Shown: positions 11,725 through 20,596, numbered from the stretch's first letter. The stretch: DNA of 64,000 bases from Herbidospora mongoliensis (GCF_001570545.1 NZ_BBXD01000017.1:346099-410098); one strand, 5' to 3'. A program made the numbers and translations. The notes: generated by a model not told the origin, from the sequence alone.

Positions 11725-14322
11725 TCAGCGGAGTCTGCGGATGTAGGGCGAGGGCGGACGTCCGGCCGGGGCCAGCCGGATTCGGGCGTCGACGGCGACC
11801 GCACCGCCCGGGGTGACGATCACCGGGTTGAGGTCGAGTTCGGCGACCTCGGGGAGGGCGTCCATGAGCCGGCCGACCCGCCTGACCACGTCGGCCAGCG
11901 CGTGGGCGTCGGCCGGGGGGCTGCCGCGGTAGCCGTACAGGAGAGGATGCGAGCGCAGTTCGCGGATCATCGCCTCGGCTGTCGCGGCCGAGAAGGGCGG
12001 CACCCGGAAGGCGCGGTCGGCGAGCAGGTCGGCGGTGACGCCACCCATGCCGACCATGACCAGCGGGCCGAAAGCCGGATAGTTGACGCCGCCCACGATG
12101 ATCTCGGTGCCCTGCTCGACCATCGGCTGGACGACGGCGCCGGTCATCTCGGCGCCGATCGACTCCCGCATCGCGACGAACGCGGCCCTGGTCTCCTCCG
12201 GGGTGGTCAGGCCGACCCGTACACCGCCGACGTCGCTCTTGTGAACGGGGCCGACGGCCTTCAGCACCACCGGGCCGCCCAGGGTGGCGGCCGCCTCTGC
12301 CGCCGCGTCGGCGTCGGACACGCTGATCGTCTGGACGAGCGGGATGCCGAAGTGCCGGAGCAGGCCGTCGAGCGCGTCGGGGGCGAGCCATCCTTCGGGC
12401 GCCTCTCCCGACAGCAGTGCCCGCGCGGTGAGGTCGTCGAAGCCGCCCGTCTCCCACTCTTCAGCGGGCGAGTTACGCCACTCGGTGTAGTCGACGACCC
12501 GGGCCAGCGCCTGAACGGCCTGTTCGGGGTAGGCGTAACACGGCACCCGGCCGTCGATGAGACCGTCTTCCCCCATGACGCAGGCGATGACCGGTTTGTG
12601 CGCGTCGCGGGTGGCTTTGGCCATCGCGTCCTTGGTGGCCGGCGCGCCGGAGCCGAAGGGCGGGGTGTAGACGACCAGGACCACATCCACCTCGGGATCG
12701 GCCAGGGCGCTCTCGATCGCCAGCCCGATCTCCTCGGCGGACGCCTCCGCGCCCAGGTCGACCGGGTTGCCGAGCGCGGCGGCCGGGAACCTGCGCCGTA
12801 GTTCGGCGCCGGGGGTGACGGTCGGGACGGTCAGACCGGCGCGTTCGCACGTGTCGGCTGTCATGGCCTCCGGGCCGCCCGAGTTGCCGACGATGGCGAC
12901 CCGCCGCCCGGCGGGCAACGGCTGGGTTTCCAGCAGCCGGGCCGTGTCATACAGGTCACGGATGCTGTCGAGGCGGATCACCCCGGCGGCGCGGACCAGC
13001 GCGTCGACGGCGATGTCGGGGGTCGCGGCGGCGGCGGTGTGGGAGCGCACGGCCCGGTCACCGGCCTCCGAGCGGCCGCTCTTGACCAGCAGGACCGGCT
13101 TGTGCCGGCCCACGCGGGCGGCGATCCGGGCGAACCTGCGGGGGTTGCCGAACGACTCCAGGTAGAGGGCGATGACGCGGGTCGCCTCGTCGTCCTCCCA
13201 GTACTCCAGCAGGTCGTTGCCGCTGACGTCGGCCTTGTTGCCGACCGACACGAACGAGGAGATCGGCAACCGGTCGAGCAGCACCGCGCCGACCGCCCCC
13301 GACTGGGACAGCACCGCGACACCGCCCCGTTCCGGTGCGCTCCGCAGGAAGCTGGCGTTCAGGTGAGCGGCGGTGTTGACGATGCCGAGGCAGTTGGGGC
13401 CGATCAGGCGCATCCCCGCCGTGCGGCAGATCGTCAGGAGTTCGCGTTCGGCGTCCTTGCCGCCCTGCTCGGCGAACCCCGCAGACAGGACCACCAGGCC
13501 GCGCACGCCGGTCGCCGCGCAGTCGCGGGCCACGTCCAGGACTGCCTTGGCGGGGACCGCCACCACGACGACGTCGACATGCTCGGGCAGCAGGGCGAGT
13601 GAGGGATAGGCCGGCCAGCCGGCGATCACGTCGGCATGCGGGTTGACGGGATAGATCGTGCCGGGGAATCCACCGTCGATCAGGTTGCGCAGCACCCGGT
13701 GCCCGATCGAGGCGGGGTCGCGGCCGGCGCCGACGACGGCCACGGCGCGCGGTTCCAGCACCCGCCGCAGGGAGGCGCGTTCGGCCTCGTGGTCGCGGGC
13801 CGCGATGGTTCCGGCCAGCCGGTTTCCGGCGGTGAGCGCCACGATCACCCGGGTGTCGGGACCGCTGCGGGTGATCTCGATCGGCAGGCCCACCTTGGAG
13901 AGCATGTCGAGCATGACCTTGTTCTCGGTCAGGACGTCGGCGATGAAGCGGGTCACCCCTTCGGCCGCGGCGGCCAGGGCCAGGTGCTCGATGAGGAGTG
14001 TGCCGAGGCCGGTGCCGTGCAGGGCGTCGTCCACCAGGACGCCGATGTCGGCGGTGCCGTTCCCGGCCGGGATGTACTCGGCGACGGCGGCGAGCCGTCC
14101 CTCCACCAGGGCGACCAGCACGCGGCCGTCGTGGCCGGGCCGGATGATCCGGTCCATGTACGTGTGCGCGGTCCCCCGTCCACCGGTGAAGAACCGCAGG
14201 TAGGCGGAGGTTTCGGAGACGCGTTCGACCAGGTCGTGCAGGTGTGACTCGTCGGCGGGATCAAGGGTGCGGATGTGGGCGATGCCGCCGTCGCGCAGCA
14301 GGACGTCGCATTCCTCAGGCAT
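11725..14322 (-). CDS. GNAT acetyltransferase fused to NDP-forming acyl-CoA synthetase (Pat-like)
   Basis: 865 residues. The N-terminal GNAT domain (about 1-165) has IRTLDPADESHLHDLVERVS, LRFFTGG and a DDALHGTGLGTLLIEHLA acetyl-CoA loop. Then come a CoA-binding Rossmann domain (VAVVGAGRDPASIGHRVLRNL, YPVNPHADVI), a succinyl-CoA-ligase-like domain (IGPNCLGIVN, VAVLSQSGAVGAVLLD) and an ATP-grasp domain (LGGPVVLKAVGPVHKSDVGG, QPMVEQGTEIIVGG). This is the Pat architecture that acetylates acetyl-CoA synthetase and other lysines; the synthetase part is often inactive, but the His-containing phosphorylation loop was not checked. Phosphoketolase feeds the same acetyl phosphate/acetyl-CoA pool. A DosR-like box at 14601 lies upstream. 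Confidence 0.88.
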   Translation of the reverse strand: MPEECDVLLRDGGIAHIRTLDPADESHLHDLVERVSETSAYLRFFTGGRGTAHTYMDRIIRPGHDGRVLVALVEGRLAAVAEYIPAGNGTADIGVLVDDALHGTGLGTLLIEHLALAAAAEGVTRFIADVLTENKVMLDMLSKVGLPIEITRSGPDTRVIVALTAGNRLAGTIAARDHEAERASLRRVLEPRAVAVVGAGRDPASIGHRVLRNLIDGGFPGTIYPVNPHADVIAGWPAYPSLALLPEHVDVVVVAVPAKAVLDVARDCAATGVRGLVVLSAGFAEQGGKDAERELLTICRTAGMRLIGPNCLGIVNTAAHLNASFLRSAPERGGVAVLSQSGAVGAVLLDRLPISSFVSVGNKADVSGNDLLEYWEDDEATRVIALYLESFGNPRRFARIAARVGRHKPVLLVKSGRSEAGDRAVRSHTAAAATPDIAVDALVRAAGVIRLDSIRDLYDTARLLETQPLPAGRRVAIVGNSGGPEAMTADTCERAGLTVPTVTPGAELRRRFPAAALGNPVDLGAEASAEEIGLAIESALADPEVDVVLVVYTPPFGSGAPATKDAMAKATRDAHKPVIACVMGEDGLIDGRVPCYAYPEQAVQALARVVDYTEWRNSPAEEWETGGFDDLTARALLSGEAPEGWLAPDALDGLLRHFGIPLVQTISVSDADAAAEAAATLGGPVVLKAVGPVHKSDVGGVRVGLTTPEETRAAFVAMRESIGAEMTGAVVQPMVEQGTEIIVGGVNYPAFGPLVMVGMGGVTADLLADRAFRVPPFSAATAEAMIRELRSHPLLYGYRGSPPADAHALADVVRRVGRLMDALPEVAELDLNPVIVTPGGAVAVDARIRLAPAGRPPSPYIRRLR

Positions 14323-14521
14323 GGTGGATCTCCAGTTCGGTCGCGGGACGGCGGGGCGCGCGGGGTACGGGCGGGCCGTAGCCGAACCTGATGATCATTT
14401 GTGGGTGCCCGCGCAGGTCGAGCAGGGCCGCACCGCAACTCACGTGCGGCGACCTGGCACGGGGATCCCCCACCGTCAGCCGGCGTCGTGCCCCGAGGTC
14501 GGTGGCCGGAAGAGTGATCAT
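14315..14521 (-). pseudogene. Acg-type nitroreductase relic with internal deletion
   Basis: 68 residues join two ends of an Acg-family protein. RRRLTVGDPRARSPHVSCGA corresponds to the RRLSVSDPTGREMFISCGA segment of the intact gene at 16492, and HPQMIIRFGYGPPVPRAPRR corresponds to the usual C-terminus. About 250 middle residues are gone. The short frame itself is open and overlaps the start of the downstream GNAT/ACS gene by a few bases, so it may act only as a leader. Confidence 0.65.
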
Positions 14522-14600
14522 GGCAAAGCCTCCTTGACAGGCCCTGCTGCCAGACTCCCGCCGACGGCCCCCTGTGGTGCAGTGCCGGACGGCTCGCCGA

Positions 14601-14620
14601 CCGGGGACTTTGGTCCATCA
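14601..14620 (-). promoter_or_regulatory. DosR-like box upstream of nitroreductase relic and GNAT/ACS gene
   Basis: CCGGGGACTTTGGTCCATCA contains GGGACTTTGGTCC, the best half-site pair in the window against GGGACTWWWGTCCC. It lies 80 bases before the relic start and about 280 before the GNAT/ACS start. Confidence 0.65.
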
Positions 14621-14807
14621 ACCCCGACTATGCGCCAGATCAGGGCGACGCCCCTCGCGCATCAGAGTCCGCTCGGGCCCGGCGAGTCGGGTCTACGGGC
14701 GCTGACGGTGGCACTCGTCCCGGGGTCGCAGTTGGAGGGCCGCTCGACAACGCCGTACCCCCGTCCTCCGGGAGGCGCTGTCGTATGGCACGCGAAGGCG
14801 CGAGCCG

Positions 14808-15449
14808 TCAGTCGTGCCGGTCGGCCTGGATGCGCGCGGCCAGGGCCGCCACCTGGGTGCGGCGCTGCATGCTGAGTTTGGTGAGCAGGGCGGACACGTA
14901 ATTCTTCACCGTCTTCTCGGCCAGGAACATGTGTTCGCCGATCTGGCGGTTGGTCAGCCCGCCGCCGATGTACTCCAGAATGCGGCGCTCCTGGTCGGTC
15001 AGCGCGGCCAGGGGATCCTTGCGCACCGCGTCGTCACGCAGGCGGTGCAGCATCGCCGTAGTGGTCTGCGGGTCCATCAGCGACTGGCCCCCCGCCACCG
15101 TGCGCACGGCGCCCACCAGGTCAGACCCGTGGATCTGCTTGAGGACATAACCCGCCGCGCCCGCCATCACGGCCTGGAACAGCGCCTCGTCGTCGGCATA
15201 GGAGGTCAGCATGAGGCAGGCCAGACCGGGCACCCGGTTGCGCACCTCCCGGCAGACCTCCACGCCCGAGCCGTCGGGCAGCCGCACGTCGAGCACCGCG
15301 ACATCGGGGCGCAGCGCGGGAATGCGCGCGATCGCCGACTCCGCGGTACCGGCCTCGCCGATCACCTCGATGTCGTCCTCGCTGTCCAGGAGCGCGGCGA
15401 CACCACGCCGAACGACCTCGTGATCATCAACAAGAAATACCCGAATCAT
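14808..15449 (-). CDS. devR: DevR/DosR-like NarL-family response regulator
   Basis: 213 residues. The receiver domain has acidic D8 and D9, phospho-acceptor D54 (AVLDVRLPDGSG), T82 and K104, all at the numbers of M. tuberculosis DevR. The LuxR-type helix-turn-helix (about 147-205) has K179, K182 and N183 in AEKTVKNYVSALL, the DNA-contacting residues of DevR, and ends MQRRTQVAALAARI. It should bind the 20-bp boxes noted across the island and be phosphorylated by the kinase at 1467. A weaker box lies 33-52 bases upstream, so autoregulation is plausible. The kinase and regulator are not adjacent, unlike in mycobacteria. Confidence 0.93.
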   Translation of the reverse strand: MIRVFLVDDHEVVRRGVAALLDSEDDIEVIGEAGTAESAIARIPALRPDVAVLDVRLPDGSGVEVCREVRNRVPGLACLMLTSYADDEALFQAVMAGAAGYVLKQIHGSDLVGAVRTVAGGQSLMDPQTTTAMLHRLRDDAVRKDPLAALTDQERRILEYIGGGLTNRQIGEHMFLAEKTVKNYVSALLTKLSMQRRTQVAALAARIQADRHD

Positions 15450-15481
15450 GCCATCAATTTACTTTTATTGGACAAACCGTG

Positions 15482-15501
15482 ACAGAGGCTAAGGTCCTAT
15501 G
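15482..15501 (-). promoter_or_regulatory. Weak DosR-like box upstream of devR
   Basis: Minus-strand CATAGGACCTTAGCCTCTGT keeps GGAC, TTAG and CxC but only about 10 consensus positions. Position 33-52 bases before the start is suitable for autoregulation. Confidence 0.35.
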
Positions 15502-15581
15502 CGCGGAGACCGAGTACACCCCGGTCGTGCCGGCCTACCAGGCGTGGACCTCCCGGGTCTTCCGCCGGCGGCTGACCGCGC

Positions 15582-15601
15582 CCAAGGACGAAAGTCCCGT
15601 G
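15582..15601 (+). promoter_or_regulatory. DosR-like box upstream of doxX
   Basis: CCAAGGACGAAAGTCCCGTG has GGAC, the AAA centre and GTCCCG. It stands about 120 bases before the chosen DoxX start. Confidence 0.6.
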
Positions 15602-15718
15602 CCGGAGAGGTCTTGAGGACCGCGGCGGAGAGCCTTCCAGCACTGAGTGCGGACCCCGGAAAACGATGTCATTGAAAGTGCGACAACGAGCGAGAGAATC
15701 CTCCGAAAGGGGCTCACC

Positions 15719-16276
15719 ATGGCCACCACGCACGGACGCCGCACCTTCAACACCACCCCCCTCGCCACCCCCCAGGCGGCCACCCCCGCCACGCGCCTCG
15801 TGGACCAGGTCTGGGCCGTCGCCCGCATCGCCCTCGGCTGGATCTTCCTCTGGGCCTTCGTCGACAAGCTCTTCGGATTCGGCTTCGCCACCCCCGCCGC
15901 CAAGTCGTGGATCAACGGCGGCAGCCCGACCACCGGCTTCCTGAAGGGCGCCGCAGACGGCCCGCTGGGCGGCTTCTACAACGCGCTCGCCGGGCACGCC
16001 CTGATCGACTGGCTGTTCATGCTCGGTCTCCTGGGCGTCGGCGTCGCGCTGATCGCCGGCATCGGCCTCCGCGCCGCCGCCGTCGCGGGCACGCTGATGA
16101 TGGTCATGATGTGGGGCGCCAGCCTCCCCCTCGACAACAACCCCTTCATGGACGACCACATCGTCTACGCCATCGTCCTCATCGGCCTGGCCGCCACGGC
16201 GGCCGGCGACACCTGGGGCCTGGGCCGCCGGTGGGCCCGCCTCCCCATCGTCCAGAAGTACCCGATCCTCAAGTAA
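15719..16276 (+). CDS. DoxX-family membrane protein
   Basis: 185 residues, four hydrophobic helices. VARIALGWIFLWAFVDKLFG with FATPAAKSWINGGSPTTGFL is the DoxX-family opening, and DHIVYAIVLIGLAATAAGDTWGLG is the closing helix. Start 15719 (MATTHGRRTF) is preferred over 15647 because GAAAGGGG precedes it and homologues begin near here. DoxX-type subunits are membrane partners of oxidoreductases or thiol/redox systems. A DosR-like box is upstream at 15582. Confidence 0.87.
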   Translation: MATTHGRRTFNTTPLATPQAATPATRLVDQVWAVARIALGWIFLWAFVDKLFGFGFATPAAKSWINGGSPTTGFLKGAADGPLGGFYNALAGHALIDWLFMLGLLGVGVALIAGIGLRAAAVAGTLMMVMMWGASLPLDNNPFMDDHIVYAIVLIGLAATAAGDTWGLGRRWARLPIVQKYPILK

Positions 16277-16439
16277 CAGCGCACGCATCGCCGACGACGC
16301 CACCCGGATCTCCGGAAGGGCGTCGTCGCGTTTCCAACGGCCCTCCCGCTCGGGACCTGGATCCCTGGGAGGGCCGCTGCGTGCGGACGACGATCGAAGC
16401 ATGGACACGCTGGAGAAAGTCGACTGGACGTGGCCGCAA

Positions 16440-16459
16440 GAAGGGCCCTTCGTCCCTGA
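16440..16459 (+). promoter_or_regulatory. DosR-like box upstream of nitroreductase
   Basis: GAAGGGCCCTTCGTCCCTGA has GGG, the CCTTC centre and GTCCC; 32 bases before the start at 16492. Nearly the same core as the USP box. Confidence 0.6.
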
Positions 16460-16491
16460 CCATCGCCGGACGCGAGTGGTGGAGTGAAGAC

Positions 16492-17466
16492 ATGACGAGC
16501 CAAACGATCCCACTGCGCTCCGTGGTCCAAGCTGCCGTCTGGGCCCCGTCGGTCCACAACACCCAGCCATGGTCCTTCGTGATCGAGGGAGACGAGATCC
16601 GGCTCCGCGCCGACACCGACCGCCGGTTGAGCGTCTCCGACCCCACCGGCCGCGAGATGTTCATCAGCTGCGGCGCCGCCGTGTTCACCCTGCGGACGGC
16701 GCTGCGTGCCCTCGGCTGGGAAGCGATCGTCCACGTCCTGCCCGACCCCGACCGGCCCGTTCTGGTCGCCACGGTGAAGCCCGGCGATCCCGTGGATCCC
16801 GACGAACACACCCTGCTGCTGCACGCCGAGATCACCCGCCGACGCACACATCGGGCCGGCTTCTCCGGCCTGCCGGTATCGGAGCCACTTTTGGACGCGA
16901 TGGTCCGGCACGCGGGCGACGAGGGCGCCCGGCTGACCCTCGTCGACGGGCCCGCGGAACGGGTGCTCGCGGCGCTCACCACCGCCGCGCAGTTGACGGC
17001 GAGGCGGGACCGCACCCAGAACCTCGAACTCAGACGCTGGGGACGCCCGCCCGGCAGCGGCTACGGAGACGGCGTCCCCGCCGACGCCTACCCGAACGCC
17101 CCGCGCCGCACCCACCCCCACTTCGAACAGCGCGACTACGCCGCCGACAACCCCTGGGGCAACTCCGACGAACAGGTCTCGGCCGCCACGACAGGCCAGG
17201 TGGCCTTGGTCACCACCTCGGGAGACGCGGTGGCCGACTGGATCACCGCCGGTCAGGCCCTCCAGCACGTGCTCCTCCACGCCTCGGCGTACGGGGTGGG
17301 GGCGGCCTTCCACACGCAGGCGCTCGAGTTCCCGCCGCTGCGATCGTTCATCGCCGACTACCTGTGCGCGGGCGAGCGGCCCCAGTTGATCATTCGCCTG
17401 GGATACCCGCTGACCGAGACCGCAGGTGTCCGCCGCCGAATCGAGGACGTCCTCGACGAAGACTGA
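16492..17466 (+). CDS. Acg-family nitroreductase-like flavoprotein
   Basis: 324 residues. VVQAAVWAPSVHNTQPWSF is the Acg/nitroreductase signature, followed by DRRLSVSDPTGREMFISCGAA, THRAGFSGLPV and a C-terminal PQLIIRLGYPLTETAGVRRR. Start 16492 has GGAG 10 bases upstream; the open frame extends far upstream without homology. In M. tuberculosis the Acg family (Rv2032 and others) is DosR-controlled; members bind FMN but lack classic nitroreductase activity and may store flavin. A DosR-like box is present. A deleted sister copy is at 14315. Confidence 0.9.
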   Translation: MTSQTIPLRSVVQAAVWAPSVHNTQPWSFVIEGDEIRLRADTDRRLSVSDPTGREMFISCGAAVFTLRTALRALGWEAIVHVLPDPDRPVLVATVKPGDPVDPDEHTLLLHAEITRRRTHRAGFSGLPVSEPLLDAMVRHAGDEGARLTLVDGPAERVLAALTTAAQLTARRDRTQNLELRRWGRPPGSGYGDGVPADAYPNAPRRTHPHFEQRDYAADNPWGNSDEQVSAATTGQVALVTTSGDAVADWITAGQALQHVLLHASAYGVGAAFHTQALEFPPLRSFIADYLCAGERPQLIIRLGYPLTETAGVRRRIEDVLDED

Positions 17467-17484
17467 CCGCGACAGCGTGGCCGG

Positions 17485-18014
17485 CGGGTCAGCACGGATC
17501 CGTCGCACTCCAGGCCGGCCACCGACAGCAGCCGGACGTCCGCCGGGACGATGTCGCCGAGGCGCAGGTCGACGACGTCTCCGGGGACGAGGCGGGTCAC
17601 CTCGACCTGCACGGAGCGGCCGTCACGTAACACCAGTGACTGATGGCGGATCTGCGATTGGAGCGCCTCGGCGGCCTTCTCGGCCCGGTACTCGTTGAAG
17701 AACTCCAGCCCGGCCGACGCCGCCACGATGACGCCGATGATCACAGCGTCGGAGCGTTCCCCGACGAAGTACGACACCACAGCCGCGATCAGCAGCAACA
17801 CCAGGAGCGGTGATCGGATCTGGTACCACAACACCGGCAGCAGCCGGGCCCGGTGCGAGGTGACGGCGTTCGGCCCGTATCGGGCCCGGCGGACATCAGC
17901 CTGGGCCGGGGCCTGGGAGAGACCGTCCTCGTCGGCGTCCAGCCCTCGCAGCACGTCCGCCCCGGGAAACGAGGCGACCTCGTCCACAGTTGCGGGCTTG
18001 TTCAACGTGATCAT
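17485..18014 (-). pseudogene. N-terminal fragment of P-type ATPase (MgtA-like)
   Basis: About 175 residues from ATG 18014: ARYGPNAVTSHRARLLPVLW, two membrane helices (SPLLVLLLIAAVVSYFVG; DAVIIGVIVAASAGLEFFNE) and the actuator part VTRLVPGDVVDLRLGDIVPAD to LECDGSVLT, where CDESVLTGES is expected. Then homology stops and the frame runs antisense into the nitroreductase gene. Phosphorylation and ATP domains are gone, so the gene is dead. The break sits about 20 bases from the nitroreductase stop, suggesting a deletion that fused the two loci. Confidence 0.8.
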
Positions 18015-18119
18015 CTCCTGTGGCCGACCGGCCGCCAGGGCGACGAGAGCGTATACCGGCTGTCCGCCTCCGCTCTGGCCCGATCGAGCTGACCGATCAG
18101 GAACCGGAAGTCACCCCAA

Positions 18120-18139
18120 ACCAGGACCAAGGTCACCTC
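18120..18139. promoter_or_regulatory. DosR-like box, 5' of ATPase fragment
   Basis: ACCAGGACCAAGGTCACCTC has GGAC, an AA centre and GTCxC. It lies about 105 bases upstream of the dead ATPase (minus) and about 60 before the USP-like start at 18196 (plus). Confidence 0.45.
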
Positions 18140-18195
18140 GATCCGACTGTCTTCGACCCCGGCACGAGAGGACCCTGCGGAATGCGACGGAGGAA

Positions 18196-18231
18196 ATGCC
18201 GAGGGAGCCCATCGTGGTCGGGTGTGGACCT
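18196..18231 (+). pseudogene. Start of a universal stress protein gene, remainder lost
   Basis: GGAGGAA then ATG 18196 gives MPREPIVVGCGPDD, like the MxxPIVVGxDGS opening of USPs. Similarity ends at once. The frame stays open into the CBS gene. With the DosR-like boxes on either side it looks like the stub of a deleted USP gene. Short, so uncertain. Confidence 0.35.
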
Positions 18232-18286
18232 GATGATCGTGGTGGCGTGGGTCGTCCATCCCGAGCAGCGACCGAGGTCCGCCCCT

Positions 18287-18306
18287 TTCAGGACCTTCGG
18301 CCCAGG
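18287..18306 (+). promoter_or_regulatory. DosR-like box upstream of CBS-pair gene
   Basis: Core AGGACCTTCGGCCC, same left half as the USP box; about 95 bases before ATG 18400. Confidence 0.5.
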
Positions 18307-18399
18307 CGCCGCACCCCCGCCGCGCGATGCAATGGAGACGGAGCAGGGCCCGCGCCCGCCGTACCCCTCACGGCGATCGTGGCCAAAGGAGGGAACGCC

Positions 18400-18870
18400 A
18401 TGACCAGCCTGAACACCCTCACCGCGAGAGACGTCATGACCCGGGTCGTCGTCACCGTCGCCCCAGACGAGTCACCGCTCATGGCCTGGGAGCTGATGCG
18501 CCGGGCCGGCGTCCACCACATCCCGATCATCAGCGCGGGTCAGCACCTGCACGGCCTGCTGTCGACACAAGACCTCGCCGACAACTGCACGGGCACTTTG
18601 GCCGATCTGTCTCGTCGCCAGGTGGGCGATCTCGTGAAGACGGAGCGCACACCACGGGTCGGGCTGGACCGCTCGCTCGGCACGGTTGCCGAGACGATGC
18701 TCGACTCGGCCCGGAACGCCGTTCCCGTAGTGGACGAGCACGGCCGGGTGGTCGGCGTCATCACCGCGGTCGACGTGCTGCGCGCGGTCGCCGGCCGGAT
18801 CAGCCCCGAGTCGCGTCACGAGCCCAGTGCGGTGCATCCCGCGCTGTTCCGACTGCAGCCCGTGCTCTAG
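18400..18870 (+). CDS. CBS-domain pair protein
   Basis: 156 residues, two CBS motifs: ARDVMTRVVVTVAPDESPL.. GVHHIPIISAGQHLHGLLS and VGDLVKTERTPRVGLDRSL.. RNAVPVVDEHGRVVGVITAVD. ATG 18400 follows AAAGGAGGG. Stand-alone CBS pairs bind AMP/ATP or NAD and serve as energy sensors; Rv2626c in the DosR regulon is comparable. It is the intact counterpart of the broken CBS-BON gene at 10327. A DosR-like box is upstream. Confidence 0.9.
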   Translation: MTSLNTLTARDVMTRVVVTVAPDESPLMAWELMRRAGVHHIPIISAGQHLHGLLSTQDLADNCTGTLADLSRRQVGDLVKTERTPRVGLDRSLGTVAETMLDSARNAVPVVDEHGRVVGVITAVDVLRAVAGRISPESRHEPSAVHPALFRLQPVL

Positions 18871-19018
18871 CGTCACAGCGCTGATTTCCCCTGTCCTCCC
18901 CGGCTCCAAATCATGCTCCGAGGGGCAGCGAAATGGCACGTATTCCGCTTCGCCCCTGACCAACAGGGCCTCCACAGGTCGCAAAGGCCTTTCTGTCAGC
19001 AGAGAAAAGGAGTACACA

Positions 19019-19444
19019 ATGGAGGGCAAACAGAATCTCGACGCCGGCACACTGGAAGTGTTGAGCGAAAAGGAGTGCCTGCGGTTGATCGGCACCGATG
19101 GCATCGGCAGAGTGGCCTTCGGAGGTGCACCCGGCCCCACCGTGTTCCCGGTGAATTACCGCTTGCTCAACGGTGAAATCGTCTTCCGGATTCGTCAAGG
19201 CGGCACCATGGACGAGAGCCTCCGGTCCGGCATCGATGACATGGACATCAAAATCGCCTTCCAGGCCGACCACATCGACGAGATCAACCACGAGGGCTGG
19301 AGCGTCCTGATCCAGGGCCCCGCCCACCACGTGACGGATGGCGACATCGAGGCGGATGTGGATTCCTGGGCGGGAGACGACCGCGACCACTACATCCGTA
19401 TCGCCCCGCAACGCGTAACCGGCCGACGGATCAACCGGCTCTGA
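19019..19444 (+). CDS. Pyridoxamine 5'-phosphate oxidase-like protein
   Basis: 141 residues: LEVLSEKECLRLIGTDGIGR, VFPVNYRLLNGEIVFRIRQG, KIAFQADHIDEINHEGWSVL and IQGPAHHVTD are the split-barrel flavin/deazaflavin pattern. AAGGAG is 8 bases before ATG 19019. It pairs with the paralogue at 3172 in the same island. I could not find a convincing DosR-like box directly upstream. The gene ends 60 bases before the tRNA-like repeat, so it marks the right end of the dormancy island. Confidence 0.88.
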   Translation: MEGKQNLDAGTLEVLSEKECLRLIGTDGIGRVAFGGAPGPTVFPVNYRLLNGEIVFRIRQGGTMDESLRSGIDDMDIKIAFQADHIDEINHEGWSVLIQGPAHHVTDGDIEADVDSWAGDDRDHYIRIAPQRVTGRRINRL

Positions 19445-19501
19445 TCCTGGCTTCGGCAGGTCGGTGGCTGCCACCGACCTCGCCGGCCAGGGCCGCACAG
19501 G

Positions 19502-19620
19502 AGGGTTCAAATCCCTGACACCCCACCACGTATGACCTGATTTGACCGGTGATTTGCCCGGTTGGGGCGTCGGCGAGGTGAGATCGTCCATGGTTGCTCG
19601 GTGGTTGCTCATGGGCACGA
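19502..19620 (+). repeat. att-like repeat A: tRNA T-arm/3' end plus flank
   Basis: GGGTTCAAATCCCTGACACC plus CCACCA looks like the T-arm and acceptor 3' end of a tRNA, but the upstream sequence does not fold as tRNA. From here about 115 bases match the segment at 59040-59161 at roughly 80%, including CACCACGTATGACC and the TGGTTGCTCG..GCTCAT block. Same orientation as repeat B. Probable relic attachment site; the stretch to 19838 holds no gene. Confidence 0.6.
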
Positions 19621-19838
19621 TGCGGGCGCGCGGCGGCCGGTCCCGGACCCTGCAATGTCCGAATTGTCGCGCTGGCCAACAGGGTCACCGCCGCCGAGAT
19701 GGGCCTTGGACCATCGCCACGTCATGCCACAGCCAAGGACTCACTACCCCGCCGCAGCCGGGAGCCAAATCCGACTCACCCGAGGCTGAGGGAATCGGGG
19801 CATGCAGCTGAGCTACCCACTCGACATGATGCCGCCGA

Positions 19839-20381
19839 TCAGCCAGCCGACGGCCGACCCTCGTTCCCGAATACCAAATATCGGCGCAACGCCTCTCGCC
19901 CACCGGGAACGAAAGGCCATCGATCAACGACCTCCCGCACTTCGAGCTCTGTGAGCCAGGCGTGCCAAGCGATCTCGGACGGATCGGGAAGCAATGGCTC
20001 AGTGATCACGGCCTCGTGCACCCCGAACCAGACAGGGCTGAACCCATCCCGGCACAGGAACTTGAACATGAAACGCACCGGGGCGCCGGCGCCCAGCTCC
20101 TCGGACAGCTCGCGGGCTGCCGCGTCCTCATACGACTCGCCCACGTTCACGGCACCCCCGACCATCACGTCATAGTGGCCGGGAAAGCGAGTGTGCTGCT
20201 CCGCTCGCCGCAGCACGAGGATCCGCCGCATCGGATCGCGGCAGATCGTCGTCGCGATCCGATGCATCCATCGCCGACGCTCCGCCTCCGCGCGATCCAC
20301 GACCCCCAGCACGCGGTCCACTTCATCCACTCGCTCGACCAGCTCGCCCACGCAGGACACGATCTCAGTCACCACCGACAA
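19839..20381 (-). CDS. NUDIX hydrolase
   Basis: 180 residues with the full Nudix box GAVNVGESYEDAAARELSEE followed by LG (G-x5-E-x7-REL-x2-EE-x-G). Upstream is RRILVLRRAEQHTRFPGHYD, downstream WHAWLTELEVREVVDRW. Members hydrolyse nucleoside diphosphate-linked substrates; the ending resembles isopentenyl-diphosphate isomerase-like or YfcD-type Nudix proteins, so the substrate is uncertain. Lies inside the att-bounded zone between repeat A and a dead integrase. Confidence 0.88.
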   Translation of the reverse strand: MSVVTEIVSCVGELVERVDEVDRVLGVVDRAEAERRRWMHRIATTICRDPMRRILVLRRAEQHTRFPGHYDVMVGGAVNVGESYEDAAARELSEELGAGAPVRFMFKFLCRDGFSPVWFGVHEAVITEPLLPDPSEIAWHAWLTELEVREVVDRWPFVPGGREALRRYLVFGNEGRPSAG

Positions 20382-20596
20382 CCTGGTCTACGAGCACCCC
20401 AAGCCGGCGACCCGCATCACATGACCTGCCCGGAAACGCAACACGAGCGACGACCCCCAGCCCGACGTCGCGGGGCGGCGGAGCCAGGTGAGCGGCCAGT
20501 AAGGCCCGGTCCTCAGGCGCGAACTGCGGAAACGATCCTCAGCCGTTCGCAGCGGTGATCACTCGCCCCAGACCTTCGCATTCCTCTGCCACGTCG

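Noticed and set aside
19445..19530. A complete tRNA gene at the T-arm-like sequence
   Set aside because: No D-arm, anticodon arm or matching 5' acceptor strand can be made from the upstream bases.
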